NCBI GenBank assembly: GCA_019925795.1
Contig: CM034308.1
Location: forward strand, 1,302,001-1,366,000
Direction of reading: 5' to 3'
Source of the DNA: Dendrobium chrysotoxum
Taxonomy: Eukaryota > Streptophyta > Magnoliopsida > Asparagales > Orchidaceae
DNA: 64,000 nt
Of this stretch, positions 13,601-24,714 are shown one piece after another. The position numbers were made by a program, and so were the translations under genes. Under the pieces are notes generated by a model. It made no database searches, was not told where the DNA came from, and saw only the letters and a program-made list of their open reading frames with translations. The first letter of the stretch is position 1, and each line of letters opens with the position of its first letter.

Positions 13601-14094
13601 CGAGAAGAACCTGTATGAAACTTGAGCTTTGATACCACGTAAGTTGTGCTGCAAATTGTAATTATAGAAACAGAAACAATAATTGCTGAAAGAGAATAAG
13701 AAGAAAATTCATAGCAACTGTGGTTCGGTTTCATATATCTTCACCTTGTCATTTCAATACACTATGTGCTTACATCTATTATATTAGCAGAATAGAGGAA
13801 CAGTGAGATGAATTCAGTTATACAGCAATGGTAAAGATTAAAAGCTGATAAAAAGGTATCTGTGTTAGAGCACATAAGCTACATCTCAGGTTTATTGAGC
13901 TTAACATACTCCAACCACTCAGCAATCAGCTCACCTCCTCTGACAATACTCTGGCAATAACGGCATCACTGCTCCTCTCACTCATTACATACCAATATCT
14001 CTCATACTTATATAGCTATTGTAAAAACTGCTCTGCATTGATTATCAATGAAGGGATTCTCTTAACACTGCAGAACACTTCTTCTTCTTCTATC

Positions 14095-15800
14095 CATTGT
14101 TTAAAATTGCACAATACAAGGCTCGCCTCAATGCAATTCCAATGAAAAACGCATCGAGGCTTACGCCTCAAATTTTTTTATGAGGCTTTTGCCTCAGCTT
14201 GGCTGAGGCCCATCTTGAGCCACGCCATGCCTCACTAACGTGAGGCTTACGCCTCATCAGTGTGAGGCTTTACGCCTCACCAAATTTATATATACATTTT
14301 TATTAAAACTTACCTAAATCCTAAACTAAAGCCATGAACAAATCACACTTTAATGCACCCCCAAGCTGCAACAACTTCCTCTTGACTACCTTGACCTCCA
14401 ACCCTCCATTTTTTCCATAGTCACCACCGTCGTAGCTGCCGCCGGGGATCACTTGAAACACGCATATCACCACCACCTCTTCTAAAATTTTTAGAGTATT
14501 AATCTCATCTTTATGTTAATGAAAATATTTATGAAAGAGGAAGATGATTGAAATAAATAAAAAAGAAGCAATTTGGGAGGCATTGGACTCCATAGGATGA
14601 GACAGGGGAGTGACCAATTTGTTATGCTGACGACTCAAATAAAAAACCCCTCAATTAGGGGTGTCAATATTTGACACGACCAAAAACCCGACCGAACCCC
14701 ACCCGAAAATTTCGGGTTGGGGTCAACATGTTTAAGAAACGGGTCGGGTTCAGGGTTCCGACCCATTTGTAAAATCGGGTCGGGTTCGAGTTGACCCGGA
14801 AACCCGAAAGTAACTTGGGTTGACACGGGAATCGCGTTTGCGTCTGTCGATGTCCAACCGCGTGAGTGCTACCAACGACCATGCGTGATCGCGTCTGACG
14901 TCGTGTGATGAGTGCCTGAGTCCTAACCACGTTTGAGTGTCTGACGTCTCGTCACGTGAGAGAGCCTTGCCGTCGTCCGCAGTGGCACTTGGCTGGGAAG
15001 TGGGAACGTCGTCTCGTCCTGTGTGGGTGTCTGTCAACGTCGCCCAGCTCTGCCTCGACAATGAGCACAACCATCGGCTTCCCACACTCTCTTAACCCTC
15101 CTTGCCACTTTGCCGTTCGCCAATAGCCACTCGCCAGCGTCGCCAACCCGTGAATTCAAAATAGAGCGGTTTGGGGGTCGTGTCGGGTCAACCCGACAAC
15201 TAGCGTGGGTCGGGTCCGGGTTGGATTTCCTAACCCGTTTATAAAAACGGGTCGGGTTAGGGTCAACCCGTTTAAATCCGGGTCAATTCGGGTTCGACCT
15301 GAACCCAACCCGTAAATCCTCGTTTTGACACCCTTACCCTCAGTGATGATATGCAGATGATTTTTAAGTTCTTGTCAACTATTTTAATTTTCTTTAGGAA
15401 TTAAATGTGAATTAGGAAATTGAGAAATAAGGAATTTGGGGTTGAACTTGATATTATATGATACTTTTATGCCATTCATATATTTAATATTATTTTGCTC
15501 TTATAATATTTGTATTTCAATTTTATTTCACGCAATTTATCACTTGCCACTTTATTTTTTGTGCAATTTTTTATTTTATAAGTATGCCAATTTATACTTC
15601 ATAATTCAATAGAAAGTTAGCATGTTATCCTTTAATATATTATTTGAGTATTATATAAAAAAATACTTTTAACATTTATTTTGACTTAACGCAAATTTTT
15701 TTTTCATTTTGAGGCTTACGTCTCAAAACGTCTTGAGGCTTACGCCTTGCCTCATGAACAAAAAATGCCTCAATATCCAATTGCGCAATTTTAAACCTTG
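14095..15800 (+). mobile_element. Non-autonomous hAT-like element
   Basis: It is flanked by the perfect 8-bp direct repeat CTTCTATC (14087-14094 and 15801-15808), the length made by hAT transposases. The ends are imperfect inverted repeats: CATTGTTTAAAATTGCACAA at the left, and GTTTAAAATTGCGCAAT on the reverse of the right end. Subterminal regions hold repeated palindromic GAGGCTTACGCCTCA units (14150-14280 and 15708-15775). No transposase frame is present. Another hAT-like element is nested at 14656-15336. Confidence 0.85.
14656..15336 (+). mobile_element. hAT-like element of the TAGGGGTGTCAA family, copy 1
   Basis: It starts TAGGGGTGTCAA and ends TTGACACCCTTA, inverted termini. The flanking 8-bp repeats are CCCTCAAT (14648-14655) and CCCTCAGT (15337-15344), one mismatch. 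Just inside the ends are many CGGGT/ACCCG motifs. The interior (about 14830-15160) is GC- and CpG-rich, unlike the surroundings, and I cannot identify it. Minus-strand open frames there are not recognised as proteins. Confidence 0.85.
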
Positions 15801-15883
15801 CTTCTATCTGTTCTAATAACCTTATGCAGGTTCTTCTCATGGTATCAGAGCAGTAGACTCTCCAGCCGATTTCGCCCTCACCA

Positions 15884-18800
15884 ATGGCGGACCAAGACTC
15901 CACATCTCCTGCTCAACCTTCTTCTTTCCTCTTCTGCTCAATGGCCGACTCACCATTCCCCCTCTCCTCAAGTTTCTCATGAGCAATCTTAAATCCATTG
16001 TTCCAACCCAACTTACCAATGACAACTACCCTATTTTGCATCTTCAAATCTGTAAGTTGTTCTCTGCAAATGAATTTGAGGGCTATCTCATCAGAAGTAT
16101 CGTCAAACCCTCATCCACATCTGGACCTCCCTCTGCTGATCTCCGACTATAGCAACTGATTGATTAGAACCTGGTTTCAACACTTCTCTCCACAATATCA
16201 TCATCAGTTCTGCCTTACATTTTAAATATATCCACTGCACAAGAGATTTGGCTCACTCTTGAACGCCGGTTGCAACCCACGAACAGATCCTGCGTGATAC
16301 AACTCAAGAACGAATTGCATCACATTCAGATGCAGGACTCCACCATGACTCAAAATTTGGGTCATATTAAAGCCCTTGTTGACAATATTGCAGCCGCCGG
16401 GTCTCACATCAACACCGAGGATGTCATCCTATATATTTGGAACGGTCTTCCATCAACTTACAATCCGTTCAAATCAACTTTTTGGACATCCCAACAGCCC
16501 ATAAGCTTAGAAGTCCTTTAATTCTCTTCTCTGTAGCGAAGAGATAAATCTTCAAAATGAAACTCAGAAGGACTCCTCCGTGCAGATTGATCACACCGCC
16601 CTACTCTCGAATCACAATACAACCACCAGAGGTCGTGGCTCATTTCCTAGAGCTTCAAGGGGTCGTGGAGCTCCCTTCAAACCAAACACCAGCAATCCAA
16701 ACTACAACATAGCATCAGTCATCTTAGTCAACCGCCCAACTTGCCAACTCTATGGTAAAATCGGTCATATAGCCCTCAACTGCTGGCATCGCTGCAATAT
16801 GCAGTACGCACCTGCATCCAACCAAAATAACTGGGCATTCCTGACTACTTCTCCCTCCACACCCACAAAAGAATGGGTTCTTGACTCGGGCGCTACATCT
16901 CATCTCACCTCCGAGGCTACCAATCTTCAACACTCATATCCTTACACTGGCAATGCCTCTGTTTCCATCGTAAATGGAAGCTCCTTACCGATTCAACATA
17001 CAGGACAGGGTCTCCTTCCCTTGCCCGATTCCAACCGTAAGCTACACCTCTATAATCTTCTTCATGTGCCTTCCCTCTCTCACAATCTATTATCAATTCA
17101 TAAACTAACCACTGACAAAAACTGTTCCATCTCCTTTGATGCTCACGGTTTTCTTATCAAGGACTTCAAGGTCAATCAAATTCTGCTTCGTGGCCAATGC
17201 CGTAATGGTCTCTATCCCGCCACACAGCCTCCACCACCTCTCCAACAACATTTCATTCAACAAACAACTCCACAATCTCCTGGCATGCTCGGCTCGATCA
17301 CCCTCACCTCCGGACTATTAAAGCTTTAGCTCACATTATACCCTCTATATGTATTCCTTCTCCCTCCTTCGTATGCAAGTCATGTAACATGGCCAAGAGC
17401 CACAAACTATCCTTCTCTCCCTCCACAAGTCATGTAAACATCCCTTTCAAGCTAATACATTCAGATGCTTGGTGACAAGCTCCTGTAGCTTCATTAAATG
17501 GTTTTCGATATTACGTTGTATTTATTGATGACGTCACTCTCTTTACATGGTTGTATCTCATGCACACAAAAACTGAAACTCTCTCCAAATTTCAATAGTT
17601 TCATAAACTAATTACAACTTCTTTTAAAACTTCCATTATAACGCTACGCTCCGATGGAGGTGATGAATTCACAAGCAACAATTTTCGGCACTTCCTTCTC
17701 CAGCATGGAATAACTCCCAACTCAACTGTCCCTACACTCTAGAACAGAACGGTCTTGCAGAACGCAAGCACTGTCATCTCTTAGACACCACCCGAGCCCT
17801 ACTTCTTGCATCCAATCTTCCAAACCTGTTTTGGGCCAAAGCAATCATCACCTCAAATTACCTCATCAATCGTCTACCAACAAAAGCCCTCAACCTCTAA
17901 ATACGATATCAACTTCTACATGAACATCTTCCCTCATATACCCATCTAAAGTCCTTTGGATGTCTATGCTTTTCATGGCTACAACCACTCACTGCAAACA
18001 AACTATCACCTCGCTCTCAGGAGTGCATCTTCTTAGGATACTCCAAATCCCACAAAGGCTACCGATGCTACAGCCTTCACACTCATAAAATCCACATCTC
18101 CCGCCAAGTCGTCTTCTATGAACATATCTTTCCTTACAGTTCACCCACTTCAACATCTTCCATACCCTCCACCGAAATCACTCACAACCCACTGATGCTT
18201 ATACCAACCTCTATTCTTCCCACCATCTCATCCTCAACTCCCCCCACATCACTAGTAATATCATCCGCTGTTAATCCGTCCTCCACCACTTCTCCGTCCT
18301 CCACCACTTCTCCGTCCTCCTCATTATCTCCCCAACCCTCTCAATCCTCCTCACCTTCCCCTCCACCACCAACCGCACCCTCCATTCACCTAATGCAAAC
18401 TCGCCTTAAAATGGGCATTCAACGTCCCAAAATTATCTTAGATCTTCTCACCACTACTCAATCCTCTCAACTTCCTAACACCTATAATCAAGCAGCCAAA
18501 CACAAACAATGGCGAGAAGCTATGTCAGAAGGGTTCCTGGCTTTACAACAGCAGGGCACATGGTCCCCATACCACCCCCTCCCAACAAGCCGATTCTTGG
18601 CTGCCGCTGGACTTTCAAGCTTAAACTACATCTGGATGGAGCAATTGCACACCACAAAGCCCAACTGGTAGCTCAAGGCTTCAATCAAGAATATGACGTC
18701 AATTATAAAGAGACATTCAGCCTTGTTTCCAAGCTACCAACTATTAGAATCCTCCTCATAGCTCTCATCGTAATTGGCCAACCCTCCAATTCGACATTTC

Positions 18801-19992
18801 GAATGCCTTTCTCCATGGCGATCTCCACGAGGAAGTCTACATGCAGCAGTCACCTGGCTTCATCGACACCAACACCCTCATTATATCTACAAACTTCATA
18901 AGGCTATCTTGGCCTCAAACAAGCACCTCGGCAATGGTATACCAAGTTCACAAACTTCCTTATTCATTTCGGATTTACCTTTAGCAAAGCAGATCCATTG
19001 CTCCTCAAATACCACAAATCCGACATATAGCTCTACTTGTTAATTTATGTAGACGATCTCCTTCTAATCGGCAATCATCAGCCCACCATTCACCAGCTTC
19101 TATCCGAAATGCAGGACAACTTCCACCTCAAATAGTTGGGTCCTATCTCTACTTTCCTTGGCATTCAGGTTCACAAAACATCTACAGCTACTTTTCTCCA
19201 TCAGACCAAATACGCTAGTGACCTTCTCAAAGCTGTCGGCTTCACCTCTTGCAAGCCAGTTCATACACCAATGTCACTTAAACCATCTCAGACATCTCTG
19301 GCCTCGCTGCCCTTCAGCAATCCTCAATTATATCACCAAATTGCAGGCTCTATCAACTACCTTACAATCACTCGACCGGATATAGCGTTCGCTGCCAATT
19401 CTATCTGTCAACACATGCATAATCCATCCAACCGAGACTACAATTCCCTCAAATGCCTACTCAGGTACATCCAGGGAACCTTGACTTATGGTCTTCCACT
19501 TGTTCCAGGAAATCCCCATCTCCAAACCTATTCGGACGCAGACTGGGCAACAGACTCTATAGACAGGAAATCAATCTCCGGATTCTGCTCTTACCTCGGC
19601 GACACTCTCATCTCCTAGTGTGTCAAAAAGCCGATAACAGTCGCCAAATCATCAACAGAAGCCGAATACCGAGCCCTGTCATCCGTCACCTCTGATGTTA
19701 TCTGGTTAAGACGACTTTTAGCCGACTTTCAAGCTTCTCAGACATCTCCCACTCCCTTGTATTGTGACAACACATCCGCTATGGCTCTCGCCCACAATCC
19801 GGTCTTCCATGCACGGACAAAGCATATCGAAATTGACTATCATTTTATTAGTCATCACATCACACACGGTGAGATCTCACTCCTACATATCAACACCGTC
19901 GATCAACCAGTTGTTCTTCTCACCAAACCCCTTCCTCCATCATGTTTTCTGGATCTGAGAGACAAATTAATCATTCGCTCCTCGAATGCTTA
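15884..19992 (+). pseudogene. Copia B gag-pol, decayed
   Basis: The gag start ATGGCGGACCAAGACTCC (MADQDS) is at 15884 and matches the start in Copia D. The order is gag (16270-16521), a zinc-knuckle region (CQLYGKIGHIALNC near 16740, with Tyr where the second Cys should be), protease (WVLDSGATSHLT near 16875), GAG-pre-integrase and integrase with stops (17330-18180), reverse transcriptase (GCRWTFKLKLHLDGAIAHHK near 18600; YVDDLLLIGN from 19046), and RNase H ending YCDNTSAMALAH...DLRDKLIIRSSNA (19757-19992). Several frameshifts and in-frame stops inactivate it. Confidence 0.9.
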
Positions 19993-20002
19993 ATTTGAGG
20001 GG

Positions 20003-20240
20003 GGTTAGAGCACATAAGCTACATCTCAGGTTTACCGAGCTTAACATACCCACCTCCTCTGACAATACTCTAGCAATAACGGCATCACTGCTTCTCTCAC
20101 TCATTACACACCAATATCTCTCATACTTATATAGCTATTGTAAAAAATGCTCTGCATTGATTATCAATGAAGGGATTCTCTTACACTACAGAGCACTTCT
20201 TCTTCTATCTGTTCTAATAACCTTATGCAGGTTCTTCTCA
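20003..20240 (+). repeat. Copia B 3' LTR
   Basis: 238 bp; starts GGTTAGAGCACA, where the 5' LTR has TGTTAGAGCACA, so the terminal T has mutated. A short deletion after CATAC distinguishes it from the 5' LTR. Confidence 0.9.
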
Positions 20241-20719
20241 ATCTGATCAAAGTAGAGAAAGTGCCATAAAGTTGAGATAACGGCTATTGAATATCATAGG
20301 TCATACCACATATCAAGGCTGCTTATCAAATAGGACAGATGGATTGAATTAATGTGAAAGAAATAAGATAAGGAAAAAGCTTAGACCTATATTAGCAGGC
20401 CAAGATATGTGAGTAGTCCTCATAAATTGGACTTAACATCTCATTCAACAATAACCAAAAATGGAGGAGGATTTATGAGGTTGACCCTTCCAATATTGGG
20501 ATATGGCAATTGATGATAGTTGTGATCATGGTTTTATTAACAAGGATCCCTTGGTAATTTAATCAAGCTATGCAAATTCCTCATTTGCTTATACCACTTT
20601 GTATAGGAAATTCCTTCGTTGCTACAAACATGCATGTGGTATGCCATTCATCATAATTTGTTATGCTCATGCATGTGGGGGTGTTCGCCGCTATGTTTAT
20701 ATAAACCACATTGAAATAT

Positions 20720-20850
20720 GTGACTAAATTCTATGTCTGAGTGAGGATTATGCTGCATGCTTTGTAACTTAGATGAAGCATGTTCGAATCATAGAGATGG
20801 GCCTTTCTTTAAGGATAAGGCTTCATGCATTGATGAGAGACGTGTGCATT
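20720..20850 (+). mobile_element. Possible Au-type SINE remnant
   Basis: A tRNA-like box B (GTTCGAATCATAG) is followed by GATGGGCCTTTCTTTAAGG and ATAAGGCTTCATGCATTG. This resembles the box B, AACAGCCTCT and GGTAAGGCTGCGTAC stretch that I recall from plant Au SINEs. The upstream box A is degraded and no target duplication was found. Confidence 0.4.
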
Positions 20851-21138
20851 ATGTATAATCGTTTTTATAGTTTAAATCCTTTGCAAGAAATTGATTTTGC
20901 GTTTTTGGTCGACATAATTTGCTACACATTGTGATAAAAGTCATTCATGATTCACATATCCGGAATAAAATCAAACTTGAAGAGTGGGTTGAAAAGACTC
21001 GAACAATCAATCTTATCATTTTTGAGAAGGCTGGATAGCTCTTTATTGCCATCCTTGCAGAGCAATCATTCCATATTTCTATGTTAATTATATAGATCAA
21101 GGTTTTATACGCACTCTAAAACTGGAAATCTTGTAGGT

Positions 21139-21483
21139 TTGCCATTATGGGATTGGTTACAAACTACTTTGGCCCAAAACGCCCGCCCAAGGCTCAGCCT
21201 TGATGTTGGTATCTTCTTGCCACCGTTCTCTTCTTTGTTAGTTCTTGAACTAAACATTTTGGGCAGATTTTCAATGAACTCTACTGCTTGTACTAATAAT
21301 CAGATTAATTTCGCTGTTACAATGGACAACAACCTGATTTGCCTGTATCCTTTGATTAATGTAATTCCTGCACTTCCTCTTACCTGGCTATTTTATTCCA
21401 TGGCCGTGCAGTGCATTTATGCATTTAATTTTGTGGTAGATGAACTTGCACCACTAACAGTTGCCTCTTATCTGTACTCTTGA
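21139..21483 (+). other. Unassigned 114-codon open frame
   Basis: An ATG-initiated frame of 114 residues with hydrophobic stretches (LPLTWLFYSMAVQCIYAFNFVV). I do not recognise it, there is no convincing promoter or splice context, and surrounding sequence is AT-rich. It may be a chance frame or a transposon remnant. Confidence 0.15.
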
Positions 21484-22673
21484 CATTCAAGATTTTTTGT
21501 CCTACCATTTTAATTTTTGTCGTTTCCTGAAGTATTTTACGGCTATATTCTAAAGATAACAGCTTTTTATGAATTGATCAAATATCATATTTCATCGTTT
21601 TATGTCCACGCAAGTCACTGTTCGATGTTTTCTTACCTCTTATCTTCAAACAAATATTCAAAAGGTCATTAGAAAATTTGTGCTTAGTTTAAACGCCACA
21701 TATGCTTCTCCTTTATTGTCAGCATCTTCCAAAGCGTTAAAAATTTTGTTCTTTGCCCATTTTGCTTCGACCCGACATTTCTTATGAAAATGTTGCAAAT
21801 AATAATCAACAAAAAGTACAGGTCATAATATGCGGGATGTATTGTGTGGGAATCTAATGAGACTGAAAAGCTTATTTTTAAATTACTAGTAAAAATGTAT
21901 GTGAACTTGATACTTAAAGTAGATTGAGTTAATTTTTCTTTATTTTATACAAATGATAATCTCTTTGATATTGTTTATCTTCAAAATTTATAATTTTATT
22001 TTTTAAATATAAATATAATTTTTCTTTTATTTGTAGTGCTTATTTTTAAAAAAATATGTTGGTAAGATGATCAGAAAATAATTCATATATATAATTTCAC
22101 CATTGATGAAAATCAAGTCATTCATGTTAAAATATAAAAATATTATATTGAAAGGATCTTCTTTTCTCAAAGAATGTTGACATAGAAAATATATAATAAT
22201 TTAGATATTGTTTGGGATAAATTTGTGCTATTGTTTTTTTTTATTTTTGTGGTTACTTTTAAGAAATTTTAGTATTAGAAAAATGTTTAAAAAACAGTAA
22301 GAAAATTGTCAGTATAAGATAGTTTTCTTATTACTTTTTTAGTATAAAAATTTATTGAAAATAATAAAAAATTAGCGGTCAGAATTTGTACTTATCAAAT
22401 AGAAGATAGAACTGACTTTAACTAAGCAAATAGTCTTGATTGATCATGATTTAGGCGCTTTCAAGCTTCCCACAACAAATCCTCTAGAAAAATTAAAGAA
22501 GCTGTCCATTTAAAAGTGACTTGTTCGTCAAGAAGCTAATTCTTTATACCAAGTTGATGCAAAGTCATTGTCAGTCGTTGTTTTTCTTTCTATTTCATTC
22601 ATTCAAGTTCTCAATAGATTAATTAAAAGCTCTTGCTATATTTTAAACTATGTTAATTGAATTAGTAGAATTG

Positions 22674-23095
22674 CCTTAGTTGGTTTGGTCACATAAAACG
22701 GTGGCCTACCAATGACCCAGTTGGGAAAGTAGATTTATTATATTTGACTTATTTTAAGAAAATAGAGGTAGACCTAAAAAGACTTAGGTAGAAAATATTA
22801 AAAAATGACATTTCTTTATTAGATTTGAATGAAAATTTGACTCTTAACAGAGAGAGATTATTACGTGAGGAGTCCGGATGGAAGAATCATTCATATTATG
22901 TGAGTGTGCGTAGTAAAAGCATAGTTATTGTGCGCACTGTGCTTTTACTGCGCATAATCATAGAATCTGGACGCAGCTCTGATCTGGACTATGCACGTAA
23001 TAATTTCTCTTTAACAGGACACAATGGAGAAGAATGATTTGAGTAGCCGATCTCACATAATGGGATACAGACTTATTGTTGTTCTTGTTGTATTG
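22674..23095 (+). mobile_element. RTE-type LINE 3' fragment with MITE insertion
   Basis: TTGGTTTGGTCACATAAAA through GTAGCCGATCTCACATAATG and a terminal (TTG)-rich tail matches the reverse complement of the RTE at 62975-63590. The MITE at 22851-23010 interrupts it just after CTTAACAG. The orthologous fragment is at about 48210-48630. Confidence 0.8.
22851..23010. mobile_element. Hairpin MITE, copy in unit 1
   Basis: 160 bp with terminal inverted repeats AGAGAGATTATTACGTG and CACGTAATAATTTCTCT (16 of 17 pair). It is flanked by the direct repeat TTAACAG at 22844-22850 and 23011-23017. The arms are complementary for most of their length (GTGTGCGTAGTAAAAGC against GCTTTTACTGCGCA), so the whole element can fold back. 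Superfamily uncertain; the 7-bp flank could be a trimmed 8- or 9-bp duplication. Confidence 0.8.
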
Positions 23096-24361
23096 ACATT
23101 CGTCTGCCAACAAATATTAAACAAAATGCTTCTCCCGCCCATTTTACTTCACTCTCAAAAATTATTATACTAGTATAATTGTTTTTAAAAATGTTCATTT
23201 ATCTAAATATTGGAAATTTTGATAGACGAAGATTACATTTACTGATTTACGAGATGTTGGTATTAGTCAATTGAGTTTAAAAAACAAATAATTTCAAATT
23301 ATGTAATATGTCATTTGTCTTAAAATTTCATATGATGCATGTGCATAGTTGAATTATTACGATATTAATGAAAAAAGGTGCATAGTTGACTTATTACAAA
23401 ATTGTAATCATAATTTTCTATTTTTAAATAAATAATAATAAAAAAATTAAATAAAACAAAATTAATGATCACCACTGATAGGCCGACTGACGACGACCAA
23501 AATTAATTATAGAAGATGCAAATTCTACAATCCCGACTTATTCATAGTTATATATAATTAAGATTTCGTTTTGAATAATTTCTTAATATAAAATTTTAAT
23601 TTAAGATATTTTTATATTATAAATTTATTTAAAAAATAATAAAAAAATTATCTCAAATAAAATCTAAGTGATAAATCTGAAAGCATGTGGCCATGATAAT
23701 ACTGGCTCAATTATTGTAGATGTGCCCACTACATTATTTAAAAACTTGGCTGGGCTTTAAATGTTCAAGCAACATGCAGAGAAATTATTATGTGTTGATT
23801 ATGTATGTGGAGCTCCCTATGTATAAAATATATTTTTCAGTGTAAAAAGTACTCAATTAAATTTTACAATCCAAGGCAACAAAATACAGGAATCTTTTTC
23901 TTCCATTGTATCATGTTAAAAGTCAAATTCTCATAGAATAAGTATTATATAATAATAATTTTTCTTCTTAAAAATTTCACATCTATCCAACTTGATTGTT
24001 CTGTTGTAAAAATAGAGAATAATAATAATAATAATAATAATAATATAATTATTTAATTTTCTCATGCATCTCAGAAGTTTGTTTGTTTGCAAGTTGTGTA
24101 CCATGTTGACATATAGAATCCAGTGACAAGAAAAATCTTAGCTTTGAGGCCCTCTAAGTTGAGGACAAACTCATATACTCATACATACATAAGTTTCGAA
24201 TCCAATATCTCTTAATTGATAACTAAAACTCATAACCAACAAATTAAGATGAGCTGGGTAGGAATTTTTCAAGGGGACCATTTAAAAAAAAGCAAAAAGA
24301 AGAAAAAAAAAACTCAAGTTCACACATTAAAAATAAAAAATAAAAGTAAACCCTACTTACT

Positions 24362-24402
24362 CTATAAAAAATATAGCCTTTGCTATTATGCTTTACAACT
24401 TG
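24362..24402 (+). promoter_or_regulatory. Stranded native core promoter of UGT1
   Basis: CTATAAAAAAT at 24362 and TGCTATTATGCTTTACA at 24381 match the TATA region and leader of UGT2 (CTATAAGAATA, 49740) and UGT3 (CTATAAGAATG, 53638). Copia D starts immediately downstream, so this promoter now points into a retrotransposon LTR rather than into UGT1. Confidence 0.7.
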
Positions 24403-24674
24403 TGTTAGCACACATGGAATAAAAATCACAAGCCTCAACTCAACCAAGAAGGACCACCTGCTCTAGCCACAACTACAGGCTCCACATTCTCTGCCATTCC
24501 AGACTGTCACCAACGGCCTGCAGACATTTCCTTTTCCCTATCACATGTTATAATCTATATATACCAGACTCATGTAAAAAAGGTTGTTAAGCTCTATTTT
24601 TATAAAATGCTACAGTAAAGCAATTTCCTTCTCCATCTTCTTCTTCGCATCTAACACTTGCAAGTGCTTCTTTA
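24403..24674 (+). repeat. Copia D 5' LTR
   Basis: 272 bp. It contains a TATA-like CTATATATACC at 24552 and CTCCATCTTCTTCTTCGC near the 3' end. Both blocks recur in the right part of the 3' LTR next to UGT1 (CTATATATACA at 37860). Confidence 0.85.
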
Positions 24675-24714
24675 TGGCATCAGAAATGTGAGCTTCACCG
24701 CCTGTCTTTCCCAA

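Larger units (their letters stand above)
13863..15839 (+). repeat. Copia B 5' LTR, interrupted by hAT
   Basis: LTR text is 13863-14094 plus 15809-15839; 14095-15800 is the hAT insertion and 15801-15808 its target duplication. The LTR carries a TATA-like CTTATATAGC near 14006-14015. Confidence 0.9.
13863..20240 (+). mobile_element. Copia LTR retrotransposon B (nested in Copia A LTR)
   Basis: The 5' LTR starts TGTTAGAGCACATAAGC at 13863 and the 3' LTR ends GCAGGTTCTTCTCA at 20240. The 5-bp target duplication ATCTG is at 13858-13862 and 20241-20245. The related Copia A2 copy has uninterrupted GGTATCTGATCACAG near 43401-43416, a direct empty-site confirmation. The primer-binding site TGGTATCAGAGC follows the 5' LTR at 15840-15851, and a purine tract TTGAGGGGG precedes the 3' LTR. 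A 1.7-kb hAT element lies inside the 5' LTR. Confidence 0.95.
9122..20328 (-). mobile_element. Copia LTR retrotransposon A (contains nested Copia B)
   Basis: The left LTR is 9122-9444 (TGTAAACTGCAC...GCTGTTTATCA). The right LTR is 13638-13857 continued at 20246-20328 (...GGCTGCTTATCA). The 5-bp target duplication AATAG lies at 9117-9121 and 20329-20333. The element reads on the minus strand: a primer-binding site complementary to initiator tRNA-Met (TGGTATCAAAGC, 13626-13637) adjoins the right LTR, and a purine-rich tract (GAGGGAAGA on the minus strand) adjoins the left LTR. Without Copia B it is about 4.8 kb. A related copy lacking Copia B lies at 39890-43463. Confidence 0.9.
20334..22480. 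other. Spacer between Copia A and UGT unit 1
   Basis: AT-rich sequence. A possible SINE remnant is listed at 20720-20850 and an unassigned open frame at 21139. From 21500 to 22430 I see only AT-rich text without structure. Confidence 0.5.
22482..24402 (+). repeat. UGT unit 1 ancestral 5' flank (segmental duplication copy 1)
   Basis: This segment is collinear with 47990-49776, the 5' flank of UGT2. Shared landmarks are CAAGTCATTGTCAGTCGTTG-type text, the same RTE fragment with the same MITE inside, ATAGGCCGACTGAC, GAAGATGCAAATTCTACAAT and GCTATTATGCTTTACA. It ends where Copia D begins, so the native upstream region of UGT1 is stranded 13.6 kb from its gene. Copy 2 has an extra ~110-bp insertion with a (TA)n tract near 48950-49054. 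Confidence 0.9.
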
